From Narthecium ossifragum (Eukaryota > Streptophyta > Magnoliopsida > Dioscoreales > Nartheciaceae), in assembly GCA_963920575.1 (NCBI GenBank), contig OY986971.1, positions 3,945,340 through 4,009,339 of the forward strand: 64,000 nucleotides of DNA, read 5' to 3'. The translations under genes and the position numbers were made by a program. Shown here piece after piece: positions 43,914 to 55,859 of the stretch. Under the pieces are notes generated by a model. The model saw only the letters and a program-made list of their open reading frames with translations. It did no database searches and had not been told where the DNA came from. Position 1 is the first letter of the stretch. Every line of letters starts with the position of its first letter.

Positions 43914-44049
43914 GATAGGAAGCAAACGTGGGCCATGGAAGATGGTCTGGTCTGAGATTGAAACGGAGAAGATGGAAAAGTTAATAACCTTGTTCAAGTC
44001 AAACTGGGTCGCCATCCCTCGATGGTTCAGTCATTCCTGCATAGCTTAG
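43914..44049 (+). pseudogene. Possible last exon, unknown product
   Basis: After an AG (CAATTCCAG) the frame IGSKRGPWKMVWSEIETEKM, LITLFKSNWVAIPRWFSH and SCIA runs to TAG at 44047-44049, 44 codons. Not recognised. It may be the 3' exon of a chimeric gene with the FAR1 piece, or a captured host exon. Confidence 0.35.
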
Positions 44050-44598
44050 CTGATTTTGTGCTGTATATTTTTTATGCTACTAATTTCCAATATTTTACTC
44101 TCATTGTATATTAGGAAATGTACAAATCAATATCTGCCTTTATCGTAGAGGGGAGGGTGGGAAGTATTTAAGGGTAGTTGTATCATTATTTCTTCCTATT
44201 TGTACCCTGTATGCAGAACTTGTCCAGTTTGGACAGGCCTGGCTTCTTCAAACGTTTTAGCTCTTATCAATCATGGTTACTTGATAACCATTCTTTTATT
44301 GTACTCAAATGAGAACTTTGGCAATTTGTTGTATTTCACATTTGTATGATTCTTCCTGTTCGTAAATCATTTAATAGCGCAAAGAAGCTAACAGGGGAAT
44401 GCATGATGAGTGTATATACCCACCACCCTACATCAAAGTAAAAGGCTTAATTTTTTTTATAAAAAATCCACCAATCATCCAAAGGGGGGTTTATTTGTTT
44501 ATAGTCCAGCAAACCGGAATCAATAGTCGCAGTTAATATGAGAATTTATGGTATGAAATTGTAAAATTTTGCTCAAAAAGAACAAATTCAAACATATG
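44050..44598. other. No gene recognised
   Basis: AT-rich, similar to a 3' UTR in texture. The target-site copy ATATG before the LTR is at 44594-44598. Confidence 0.4.
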
Positions 44599-46294
44599 TG
44601 ACACGCCTTGAAAAGTGTCGTGGTCTTAACAAGTACGTCAAAATTAGAAATTTATAATCTGAATCACTAACTAACTACTTTATGGGTAGATAGTAATGAG
44701 TCCGAGTCGGTCCACAGGGAAAAGAAGTGTTAAGTATAATTACCTCGTATAGTTCTAAATCAAAAGATTGATAAAGAGAATGATTTTTGGGTTTAAGCTA
44801 CTCTTAACTCAGATTAAACTAAACAGAATAATAATAGGATAAACAGCCAAGAGATTTCTAATCCGTAATAAAGAACTAACTAGGTCTTCCTAGGATAAAA
44901 GCAATGTAAAAAGTGTTAATGGTTTTAACTAGTCGATAGGTGAATGGCTAGAACCCCTACCGCTCAACAAAGATTCGTAAGAAGTGTTCATCGGAACGAA
45001 GATCAAATCAGCGGATAATTGGTATGAGAATAATCAAAGTGGTTCTAGCACTTTGAGATCGCCTAATCAATAAAGATAAAGAACGAATTGTAGGTTATAA
45101 TCATAGGTCTTGATGGTTCTAGCATTAAGATAGTGGTTCTAGCACTCCTACAATCATAATCTAGGGTTTAGAATCCAATTCTAAGATCTAACATGGTTCT
45201 AGCATGAAAGCATCTTGGAAAAGTCCTAATCCTAGCCTCTAACATGCAATACTCAAAACCAGCGATCGTAATCTCTGCGTAAATTTCACATCCGAACTCG
45301 AAATGAGATGATTCAAGATTCGGTGGAAAGCTAAGGAAGAGATCTACAACTTTTTTGTTTTGAGTTTTAAAAGATTTCAGCTGTACAACCACGGAAAAAT
45401 CGAGAAAAGACAGGCCGAATTCTAGGGCATAAAGAGCATACAATTCATTCACCATAATAAATCAACACCAATAAGATATGACAATAAAAGATTATTCCAG
45501 TAAAAACCATTAAAAGAATACATACTCAGATCCATGGAAGTCCCAAGAAAGATTCTCTAATACATCATAGAAATCCCTAGGCTAGAGATTAGTTACTCAT
45601 CTTAGGAAGGAGATCCGTCGATGAAGGTTGTCGTCGCGCTCCACCTATGGATCTTCCACCAAAGATCTAACCTAATTTGTGGAAAAGAAACTAAGAGAAA
45701 CCCTAAGAGATGAAGAAAATTTGGCCATGGAAAGCTACTAAAATTCCTCTCACAATGTCTATTTATAGGTCTTAATTAAACCCTAACTCGGATTAGATCT
45801 CAACCCTTTATTTTTCCCGCAGCACCAAAAGGGATCGATCCCCTTCATCCGTGAACTCAGGATCTAGCTTTTGCCCGACCAAGATCGATCTCCTTGGAAA
45901 AAGGGATCGATCTTCTTTCCACGGCTGAGTAGAGTCTCCAAGTTTGGATCGATCCGACTTGTCTTGGATCGATCCCATTTAGACGTGCTTCTATTTAACT
46001 CTCTGTCACACCTGCGACTGGAAAGTAGATCGATCTTCTTGTATTGAGATCGATCCTCTTTGCTTCAATTGGTCCGCTTCTTGCTGGAATAATAAGATCG
46101 ATCCCCTTTGGATGTCGGATCGATCTGAGTTGTGCAGGATTGCCAGAATAGCTTCGTTTTAGCACCAAACTTGACCTAACCTTTGTTGAAGGCTCTTATA
46201 CCTGAAATGCACCATAGACCATCAAAATAGCATTGCTCGGAGGCTAACAGGACCTAGTTAAAGGGGCGATTTGTGCACTTTTCACGCGTTATCA
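44599..46294 (-). repeat. Solo LTR of the Athila-like family (LTR C), TSD ATATG
   Basis: On minus it begins TGATAACGCGTGAAAAGTGC and ends TTTTCAAGGCGTGTCA. Flanks 44594-44598 and 46295-46299 are both ATATG. 1696 bp. It contains GATCGATC motifs (45830-46130) and TATAAATA on minus at 45760-45767. It is related to LTR A (similar ends and layout) but with many changes. Confidence 0.92.
45760..45767 (-). promoter_or_regulatory. TATA box of LTR C
   Basis: TATAAATA on minus, at the same relative place as in LTR A. Confidence 0.55.
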
Positions 46295-46789
46295 ATATGC
46301 AGATGGTTTGTTTCCTTATTTCCATTGGCACCCAAACCACGAAACAATACTAGTTTCAACATCCAGAAACGATTACAGACGAAAAAAGAAAGAGGAATAA
46401 ATAAACATGAGAAAGAAAAATAAGGAGAAAAACCTCCACAAGTTACACAACCCAATAGAAAGCTAGGTTAATTTTATTAAATATGTACTTATAACATACA
46501 TACCATATATACATGATCTATATATTATATGTATGTTATGAATATATTTTTATTTTATATTACATATATATATTAAAAAGAATAGATAATAAAAAGAGAT
46601 GTGGGAAGTGGTGGATGGTGGGATCCACCTGTCCCCACTCCATTGGCCAGCCCACAACGTTAGGGCCTGACAGGCCCCCCGAATCCAAGTGCAATGCACC
46701 TTCCCATGCAAGCAAATCAATTCAAAAACATCCTAAAAAGAGTCTATCTCCAAGGCAAGCTGTTTATTACCAATATATTCAGGATTTTT
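46295..46789. other. Short AT-rich segment and dispersed repeat copy
   Basis: No gene. 46568-46787 is the second copy of the 27647 repeat. Confidence 0.5.
46568..46787 (+). repeat. Dispersed repeat, copy 2
   Basis: Matches 27647-27866 with few differences. Both copies lie downstream of AT repeats. The similarity ends at TTTATTA near 46770-46787, just before the inverted-repeat element. Confidence 0.75.
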
Positions 46790-47365
46790 GCTAAAATGGA
46801 CCCCCAATGTTCATTTTTTGCACTTTAAGACCCCATGTCTTATTTGTTTATAAAATAGGACCCCTAACCTCCTTTATTCTGTTTTTACCCCTGCCTCACA
46901 GCCCATGGGGTGGCCATGCCACATGCCATGGCATGGCTATCTAATTTTTAATCCAACGTGATCTCCTTATGCTCAGCGCCGCCATCTCCAGGGTAAGGAA
47001 CGTCCCTGGTCATACGAACGTCTCTATAGACTGGATGCCGGCTACTATCCCGACCACGCTTCTTGGTCTCCGACGGGGCGGAGGTTTTGTTGGCTGGCAA
47101 ATGCCAAGATGGGTTTTTGAGAAGCTTGGCAGGGAGAGGAGGAGGGGGGGATGGTGGCGACGTGGACGAGATGGTCGAAGTGGCGCTCGTCGAGATCTCC
47201 GATGAGTTGGGAGGGTCCAACAACATGAGAGCAGAACCTTTGATAGGATCTGTGGATTGTTGTGATGGAATGGAGATGATAAAGATGAAAGCTTCTTCGA
47301 GGAAGTGGAGGAGGGAGTGAGAGAGAGAGAGATGAATGGGAGATGACAGGGGTGAGCAAGGAGGA

Positions 47366-47366
<1 letters not shown>

Positions 47367-47400
<34 letters not shown>
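47367..47400 (+). repeat. (AG)n microsatellite in the left inverted repeat
   Basis: About 17 AG dinucleotides. The right arm has the complementary (TC)n at about 48986-49042, somewhat longer, so the two arms have drifted in repeat number. Confidence 0.85.
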
Positions 47401-47401
<1 letters not shown>

Positions 47402-47727
47402 CTTTCTTCACATCATGATTACCCGAGGATAGGCCCCCACAGTACCCATCTTCCTCTCCCCAAGATGGGAAGATGGCGGCGCACACGCATGACGTGGCGG
47501 CGCGGGGCATAAAGGGCGCCACCGCCATGACTTGTTATTAACATACGAGATACCTGACGATCTATATAGACCATATAGCCGTCTAGACGATGACAATCAC
47601 ATGGCCTTGATGTATCAAAGATTTTATACTCGTTCATTGTTTGTTTATATGAATTGTTGTTACAATATACGCGTATGTGTATGTTGTTATACTCGTGATT
47701 TTACCTATCATATGCGCGTTAGATAAA

Positions 47728-47890
47728 AAATACACGTGTAATGGGACGCGTTTCCCCTAAGTTCTTTTCACGAGTATATTTAGGCTACGCACGTGTACAA
47801 AAGTTATGAACGTGTATGAGGTTTATATGCTTTTCATGCGTATTAATAGCTTATGCACGTGTATAAATCTGAGCACGTGTATTTTTTTGT
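47728..47890 (+). promoter_or_regulatory. Cluster of CACGTGTA motifs
   Basis: TACACGTGTA, GCACGTGTAC, GAACGTGTAT, GCACGTGTAT and GCACGTGTAT lie within 160 bp, with more in the right arm (48610-48690). CACGTG cores are G-boxes bound by bHLH and bZIP factors; here they precede the only ORF of the element. Role is inference. Confidence 0.4.
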
Positions 47891-47914
47891 CCTTTTACGA
47901 GTACTGATTTGTGA

Positions 47915-48289
47915 ACTCTTTGTACACGCAGTCATGAAGACGGGCCTGCTTTCGACACGTATGACCCATACAAGGAAATATATTTTCTAAATGACTGGGT
48001 AGCTGGTATCGACCATGAGGAGCCGTCGGAGCTATTTGACTGTGATGATGAAGATGAGTACATTCTTAACTTTAAAACACCAGAAGCTCAGTCGACTTAC
48101 TTTTTGAATGCCCCCCAGCCATATGTTGGAGAGAGGTACCCCGACAAGGCAAAGTTGAAGATGTCGCTCGCAAGACTCGTCCGTCTATCCACCTCACTTT
48201 GTTATCAAGAAGGAGAAGAGGAGGAAGAGAAGGTTGTTGTCTCAAGGCGAGGCATAGTCGAGACCAATGCGGAGATGTTCAAGGTGTAA
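47915..48289 (+). pseudogene. Acidic ORF between the inverted repeats, possible MULE transposase N-terminus
   Basis: The frame is open from 47915, with a possible acceptor CACGCAG before HEDGPAFDTYDPYKE, to TAA at 48287-48289. It is rich in Asp/Glu (ELFDCDDEDEYI). YVGERYPDKAKLKMSLARL resembles the start of MuDR-type transposases, in which a VG..F.DK..LK..I motif opens the first domain, but the remainder is too diverged to be sure. No catalytic DDE core remains. Confidence 0.4.
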
Positions 48290-48984
48290 GGTACTTGGGG
48301 GCAACAAAAAGGCTTGTAGAGCACCCATTCATTCCGTTGCACCTGTGCGTCCTGTAGCTTTGTCCAGTACAGCACCAGTTCCATCCGCTGCATGATGTTG
48401 CATTTATCTTCTGGGTATTGAATGGTACAGTGCAATACATCTTTTGATGCAATGTAAAAACCAGTCATTTTGGGAACCAATTGTAAACGACGTTATACGT
48501 GTATTTTTTGTGTTCGTACGCATTTTGTTAAAGAAACGTGTTTATCTACATTTGTTGGATACATCACGAGTTAATGTTGTAAGTACGCGTGCAGAGCGAA
48601 AACACGTCCCACTACACGTGTATTTTTTTATCTTACGCACATATGATTGGTGGAATCACGCGTATAACAACATACACATACGTGTATATTGTAACAACAA
48701 CGCATATAAACAACCAATGAATGAGTATAAAATATATGCTACATTAAGGCCATGTCATTGTCATCATCTAGACGGCTATATGATCTATATGGATCATCGG
48801 GTATCTCGTATGTTAAGAACAAGTTATGGTGGTGACGCCCTTTATGCTCAGCTAGCGTCGCCATCTTCCCATCTTGGGGAGAGGAAGATGGGTATTGTGG
48901 GGGCCTATCCCCAGGTGATCATGCAGTGAAGAAAGCCTCTTGTTCTCTCTATCTCTCTCCCTGCTCACCCCCTCTCATCTCCCA

Positions 48985-49046
<62 letters not shown>

Positions 49047-49528
49047 CCCTCCTCTTCATCGAAGAAGCTTCAATCTTTATCATCTCCATTCCATCACAAC
49101 AACCCACAAATCCTATCAGAGGTTCTGCTCTCATTTCCATTCCATCTTTATCATCTCCATTCCATCACAACAACCCACATATCCTATCAGAGGTTCTACT
49201 CTCATGCTGTCGGACTCTCCCAACTCATCGGAGATCTTGACGAGCGCCACTTTGACCATCGCCTCCACGTCGCCACTGTTCGCGAATAAAACGACGATCT
49301 CGCGGGGACAAGATCTCTATTTTATTTTCGAGCAAATAATTTTTTATTTCAATTTGTAGGCACCACACCCCTAGATCGCCAAGTCGGCGAATCCATCATT
49401 TACATCCCAGTAGGGAACACCTCCGATTCTAGATCCGATTAAGCTTTCTTTACATAAAAAAATAATATTTGGGACCGCAACCTTCATCGTCGGGATTTTG
49501 AGATGACTGGAGTTTGAGTTTTTGTCAC

Positions 49529-51614
49529 TGTTCGACAATAAAATCGCTATCTCGGGGTGAGATGTTTGCCCATTTTATTGTGATAAAAAAATCGATTTAC
49601 ATGTGGTGGGAGATTGTGAGAACAACACTCCTGAGTTCCCTGTATCATCACGAGCTACATATCTCTTTCTCTTTGGACATGCATACTTATGATGAGACTA
49701 ACAATTCATCATTTACATCCCAGTAGGGAAGACCCATGATTAAGGATCCGAGACTTAAAATCCTATTACATAATCTAAAAAGAGGAAGGAAGAGGTAGAG
49801 GGGTATTGGGCGGAGGCGAAGCCTCCAACCCTCACCCTTGTTGGTGTTGATCTACCTTGGTCTTCCTTCTTAATCTCCTGGGAGTTGCTGCAGGTCTTCA
49901 AAATTGATAGAGGCTCGGTTGGGGGAACCCCATGAGCTGAAGAATTTGATGTAGGACCTCGTCGATTTGATGAAGGACTTGCTCTAGGAGTTGGTAGTGG
50001 GCTTGCTGTGGATCCTTCAGGAGCTACTGGAGGACTTGGTGTCGGATCCTTGGGAGTTGATGAAGGAGTTGCTTTAAAATCTCCAAAAGTTGGTGAAGGA
50101 TTTCCAGAGTTGAAGAAACTTCAAGAATCAGTAGCTAACTTCTGCGAGTGGATCTGGATCCACCCGGGTCTCGCTATTTTTTGAAGAACTTCAAGAATCA
50201 ATAGCCACTCCCAACGGGTGGATTGAAGTCCATGTGGGTTTTGCTATCTCTTGAAGAACTTTCAAGAACACGAAGAACAAATTTTAGATTTTCAGAGCTC
50301 AGCCTCCTCTCTTTTAGAGTGTGGCTTTGCTCTCAAATGCCTCTAGCCGGGTCCCTTTGCCTTCACCCCCCTCCCCCTCTATTTATAGGTGTTAGGAGAG
50401 GTTGGTTAGGCTGATTTTAGATTTGAATTTCGGTTGGGGAGTTGAGATTTGGGTGGTTAAGAGGGTAGGATTTAGGTGGTTTAGATTTAGGATTCGGCAT
50501 ATCAAATCTATTTGAATTCGAATTCGAATCATGAATTTGAGTTTCAAATTTTATATATTTGTTCAAATTTTGAATATTTTATTGAATTTTCAAATATTTG
50601 AACATGTCGTAGATAATTTACCCTAATGCCATTGGGCAAGGATAAATTACCAAAATACCCTTTTTATCGGTCATATATGTTTTTGGACCGAAATACCCCT
50701 AAAGCAGGTAGAGGTGCCTTTCGATATATTTTTTGGACCATTATACCCTAGAGGTTTAAAATGACCAAAATACCCTCGGCCCCCATAGCTTGTGTAGGAT
50801 GCCATCAAAGCTTTAAGAGGGCTGATTTGACGGTAAAATTACCAAAATACCCTTTTGGCACTTTGGTTAGCGTAGAGTCCTCGTATGTTTTGGACAATAA
50901 TACCTACAAAGTAGATGATATTTTATAGGGCGGATGACATATTTGTCATGTGTACGTGGAAAATGTGCATTTTAGAGTAAATGACCAAAATACCCTCGGG
51001 GGCTAAATGACCAAAATACCATTTTTCATGTTTTGGTTTGTATAGGATGCCTTCAAAATCATCATAAACTATTTTGGAATGTTGTAGTTGGGTCAAGCCT
51101 GTATTTGGCTAGAATGACCAAAATACCCCTAAAAGGTAAAACTTACCGAAATGCCCTTTATGCTTTCAGTTTGTATAAGATGTTATAAAAAACCATATGT
51201 GGATATTTTTTAGATATTGTAGGAATCCTGAACACGTATTTTAGTCAAAATTCCAAAATACCCTTGATGTGATAAAATTATCAAAATGCCCCTATATCTT
51301 CTTAGCTTTTGTAGGATGCCGTAAAAGCTATATAGGATTATGATAGGATATTTTAGAGAGTCCAGGAATGTATTTTCCCTTGAATTCCTAAAATACCCTT
51401 GGGCAGGTAAAATTACCAAAACACCTTTTGTTCTCCTGATTTGTGTAGGATACCATCAAAATCATGGAGGGTCACACGTAGAGCAATGTACATATGTTGT
51501 GTATGTGTTAGAGCTTATATGTCTGGTAATGTGCCTTCGAATAATGTTCGAAGCGAGTAGGGGTAATTTCATAAATACTCCAAAATTTGACTTTAGACAA
51601 AATTGGTGTCTACA
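49529..51614 (-). repeat. Solo LTR (LTR1) of the same family inserted in LTR2, TSD GTCAC
   Basis: On plus it begins TGTTCGACAATAAAATCGCT and ends ATTGGTGTCTACA. Flanks 49524-49528 and 51615-51619 are both GTCAC. 2086 bp, no coding region. The two LTRs have the same order of motifs but are clearly diverged, so they are different subfamilies. Confidence 0.9.
50381..50388 (-). promoter_or_regulatory. TATA box of LTR1
   Basis: TATAAATA on minus followed by GAGGGGGAGGG, marking the U3/R region. Confidence 0.55.
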
Positions 51615-53823
51615 GTCACCGGGGCTTCGAGGCTGCCGGCGTTATCCGAGTGTCGGAGCTGATGTTGTCAAAGCCGGTGGCGTCGGATAAAGTTGGAGAG
51701 GCGCCGGAGATAAAGCTGAGGAAGCACCGGAGATAAAGCTGAGGAAGACGCCGGAGATAAAATTGAGGAAGACGCCGGAGATAAAGTTGAGGAAGCACCG
51801 GCCCGAGCTTTGAAGCCGCCGGCACGTCGCTGGAAGCAGGGGAGATGCAGCTCGTTGGGTGCAGGCTTGATGCCGTGTGCTTGAGGCTGCGGACGGGCTC
51901 CTCTGGCTGAGCGACGGGCATTGTTGGGTTCCGTCGGTTGAGGAAAGTGGCGGGGCTTCGTTGGGTTCCGTCAGCTGGAACAGAGGAAGACGACTGGATC
52001 AAGGAAGACGGCGGGGACTTCCTTGGGTTGGGTGGTGAATCTCCTCGGGCTGGCTCGAGGAAAACGGCGACGAGGAAGACGATGGGTTCCTCCTTGGGCT
52101 GGGCTGGGCGATGACTCCTCCGGCTGGATCAGAGAAGACGGCGACGAAGCTTTTGGGATTTGTCTTGGGTCGGAACAGGGGTTGCCGGCAATGGGTTCCT
52201 CCTCGTTTCTTTGGGTTCCTTGAGCTGGAACAGAGAAGATGGTGTCGGTCTCCTTGTTTCTTTGAGTTCCTTGAGCTGGAACAGAGGTGGTCGACGGCGA
52301 TGGGTTTGCTCGAGCCGGATCTGTGGACGACGGTGATGGGTTCGGACTGGCTCGAGGAAGACGACGACGGCGACGATATCCTTTGGGTTGGGCGACGACG
52401 GCAATCTCCTCGGCTGGATCAAGGAAGGCGACGGCAATGGAGGTCCTCGGGCTGGAGCAAGGCGGCAGAGGTTCCTCCTCTCTTCCTTTCTATCCCCCTG
52501 TCTCTTCTCCCTCTCTCTGTTTTTCCAGCCCGATCCTTTGTTCGCCCCCCTCTTCGTTTTATTGGCGTTTGGAGGTGTGTTGAGAAGCCGGTCAGATACG
52601 CAGGAGCGTATCATGGGATCATGGTGTTGAGATTTGATTCTCAACCAGGGTGTTGGGAGGTTGGGATGTGGCATTTGTTGATATACGGGAAGGTTAGGAT
52701 TTCCTAACCATTTAATTTAGGGAGTTGGGATTTGGCATTTAAATTTCAAATGTCCATTTAAATTTGACGATTTGAATGGTTTTGTTTAAATTTGAATGTC
52801 CCATTTAAATTTCAAATTCATGTGTGAACTTGTTTGAATTTTGAATATTTATTCAATTTTCAAGTATTTATCTTGAATTTGAATAATTATCCGGTTGTCG
52901 GACATTTGTTCAAATTTTGAATGTCTTGTTTGAATTTTGAATTTCATGTGATATTTGGAGAATTTATTGAAATATCCCTAGGCATGCTGGTTGTACATTA
53001 CCAAAATACCCTTTTTATCGGTCATATGTATTTTGGACCGAAATGCCCCCAGGGTAGAGAAAATACCTCTATTTTAGATTTTCACACCCCTGAAGATGTG
53101 AAATGACTAAAATACCCCTTGGGGTTAAATGACCAAAATACCCTTTCGGTCTGTTTGTTTAGGCGTGACGCATGGCAATGTGACTTTTGTGTATGTCATG
53201 GACACGTGCGCGCATTATGTAGCGCACGTATGTTTTTGCCGAGATTTGGGCATATTTTAATTTGGACGCGATGCATGACAACGCGTCTATGTCGCACGTG
53301 TCATGGACACCTGCGCGCGCATTATGTGACGCGCATATTTTAGACTTGATGTATGTAAGTCATGTGCGCGCGCATGACGCGCGCATCGCCCTGGCCGGGA
53401 CTTAGGCGAATTTGAGTTTGGTTATTTGTTTGGGTTTATTTTGAATTTTCGGATTTTTCCTTCATTTATTTCAGGGAATTTTCTATAATGCCCCTGATGT
53501 TGTGGAAAATTACCAAAACACCCCTATATTTACACAGCTTATTTAGGATACCGTCAAAGCTATGTAAGAGTTATTTTGGAGTGTAGTGGGAGATTTAGAC
53601 ATGTATTTTGTTCTAAATTTTCAAAATATCCTTGGGTGGGTAAAATTACTAAAATACCCTCATTTTTCCGGTTTGTATAGGATGCCGTCAAAACCGGAAA
53701 AATGTAGGTAATTTGGATGGACTCAACTGTGTATGAGCAAGTTTGGATTTGGTGCATGCGGATTCGATCGGGAGAATTCCGCAAATATTGTTGACTTAGC
53801 CTTAGCTAAAATCAGTGTCAACA

Positions 53824-53838
53824 GATGCCCCCTCGAGG
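53824..53838 (-). other. Polypurine tract of element E
   Basis: On minus CGAGGGGGCATC directly precedes the TGTTGACAC start of the 3' LTR. Confidence 0.72.
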
Positions 53839-55859
53839 CATGCGTGTGAAATTTATGTGATTTGAACACGCTGGGCTCGAAAATTTTGTGTTGGCATAGC
53901 GATTTCATTTCATGTAATTAAGATTTCTTGTGAAATTTGGAAAGTTTGAATAATGTGAGTGATGCTTTACCATGATGCGTATATTGGCTGGGCATCACCA
54001 AGGTTGGTTTACTTGCTTGTGCTATTTATGTGCACAAGCATGTTGTCTTTATCCTGTAGATCAGTATGTGACTGGAGCTGTTGCCACATATCTTTTTTTG
54101 TTTCAAGATCTTTGAACAAAGTGTTTGACTTAAGTTTGGACCTGGCTAAAAATATCCAGGTTGGATCAGGATTATTTGGTGTTCGGATGACCAGAACCTC
54201 AGCTTCTGTTGGATTATTTTTGGTGCAATCCGGCTCAGATTCAGTTTGGGAAGAGTTCTAGTTTATTTTGAACTCTTCCAAAACCAGTTTCACTTTTCCC
54301 CCTTTTCTTAACAGCTCGATAACTCTCAATATCGGTAGTTTGGCGAGATCGCGTAGGAATCCGATCTTATCCCTTATATATATATATATATCCAAGCCAG
54401 TCTGCTCGCATGAGAGTTTTCTTCCAACGTTCAGGAGGTGGACAAAGAGGATTTGGAGCTTTCTTCCATCCAGGTCTTTTTCTTTTTGCCTGCTTGCTTT
54501 CATATTATGATGGTCGACAACCTCCTCTTTTTATTGCCAAGTTTTCATGCGTTTTATTTTTGATTGGATTGCATGCCCATGCCTTTTTTATTCCCGCATA
54601 TGCATGCTCTGTTTCTTTGTTTTGGCCGCATCTTCTTTATTTCCACATACTTTTCTTTTCTCCCGTTATTTAATTTTTTGGAGAGTGTCATTGGAGGTAT
54701 CTAGTAAGCTTGATATTTTCGGAGAAGGACAGCAAGCAATCTAGTAACATATGGATGCCTTGCAATCACTTTTGGTGAACGACAATGGCAGGGAGTGCCA
54801 GCGAACCCATGGGAACTCGCCAAGGTTGTTGTATAATGCTTAGACTCGGACACTGGAAGATTTTAACACAGCCCATTGTTGGAGTCAGGCAACGAGCTTG
54901 ATGCAGCATGAAGCCGGAACAGAGCATGTTGACAAACCCATGAGGAAGTTACAGCTGCCAGCCAATGTTTTAGAACCCATTCCCCTGTTTCTTTTATGTT
55001 CATCCTTGCCTCAAGGCTTAGGTGACAGCTTTGTTTTTTCCAGGAAGTTTCTCAGGTGGTGAAGAGGGGCTCCGGCCATGGTGGACAAGACTGGCAGGAG
55101 ATCATCCTCTCCTCTTTCTTTCTTTCCTTCATTTCCTCTATTTTGTTTTGTTGCTTTTTTTCTTGCTCTGGCGTTTTTTTTTTCTGGTTCCTTCTTTGTT
55201 TAGCTGACTGTTTTGCTTCTCCAGGAGCTTCTCAAGCAGCAAGGAGGGGAACGACAATCATAAAGAAGGCCAAGGCGTTGTGCGGCGTTGTTTGGGATCA
55301 GGCCGGTTACAGATTTGTGGTGGCAGCGAGAAGTCTCTGAAGACCCGTTCGCTTTGGCCGGCGTTCCTTCGCGTTTTTTTTCACAAGAACCTTGTTGGTG
55401 AAGAAGAAGGAAGTTGCTGGGAGAGATCGGCGGGGACTTTAGTTTCCCCTCTGAGGTATATATTTTCCTTTTTTTTTTTAGAGTATTGCTCTGTGTTTTT
55501 TTTTCTTCCGCACTCGTCCCTTTGCTCTTTGCTCTGCCTTGTTTGCTTCAAAGCTCTGGTGTTCATTCTTCTCCAAGGGCTTCTCAGGCGACGGCTGAGG
55601 CGGCTTGGGTGACGTTGCGGGCATTAGGGGCGGCGACTCGGACTGCGTCAGAAGAGAAGAGCCTGGCGTGTCTTCGGTGAGCATCAGCGATCATCTCTTT
55701 TTTCCCTTCTTTTTTTCCCTTGTGTTTTTTTTTTCCGCCTTCCTTTACTTTCTTTTGTTCTGTTCCTTACCTTCATTTTTTTTGTTTCTATCTTGCTGTA
55801 GATTTTCTTGGGAAAATTCTTTGCTGCCAACATATGTTGATGTTTCCTTTCTTTTGCAG
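53839..55859 (+). promoter_or_regulatory. 5' region of the antisense PMD gene of E
   Basis: 2 kb on the coding strand of the antisense gene without a long conserved ORF. A TATATATATATATAT run at 54376-54391 could serve as TATA region. Several T-rich tracts end in CAG (55040, 55222, 55575, 55859), as in leader introns, and the last is a clean acceptor just before the start codon. Only the last acceptor is convincing. Confidence 0.4.

Larger units (their letters stand above)
46790..49276. mobile_element. Element with long terminal inverted repeats (Mutator-like?), cut by element E
   Basis: 46968-47770 and 48585-49276 are inverted copies of about 0.7-0.8 kb: for example GGCGCTCGTCGAGATCTCC near 47180 against GGAGATCTTGACGAGCGCC near 49230, and the region from CCATATAGCCGTCTAGACGA (near 47570) against its complement near 48770. 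Such long arms suit Mutator elements. The right arm is broken at 49276 by the LTR of element E, and the corresponding left arm reads on through the break (CGTCGCCACCATC on the complement), confirming target GCCAC. Outer ends are not established; the left end may be near 46790. Confidence 0.7.
49277..53823 (-). repeat. 3' LTR of element E (LTR2), with LTR1 inserted
   Basis: On plus it begins TGTTCGCGAATAAAACGACG and ends AAATCAGTGTCAACA, followed by the PPT. Without the nested LTR1 and its duplication it is about 2456 bp. It contains degenerate repeats of GACGGCGAC and GGGCTGGA (51.9-52.5 kb) and many TACCAAAATACCC phrases shared with LTR1. Confidence 0.87.

Noticed and set aside
52023..52707. 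ORFs of 198 and 181 codons on opposite strands
   Set aside because: Located in the repeat-rich part of the element E LTR; no domain.
54258..55680. Numerous small ORFs upstream of the antisense PMD gene
   Set aside because: Phe/Leu/Ser-rich translations of T-rich intron-like DNA in several frames, without a domain.
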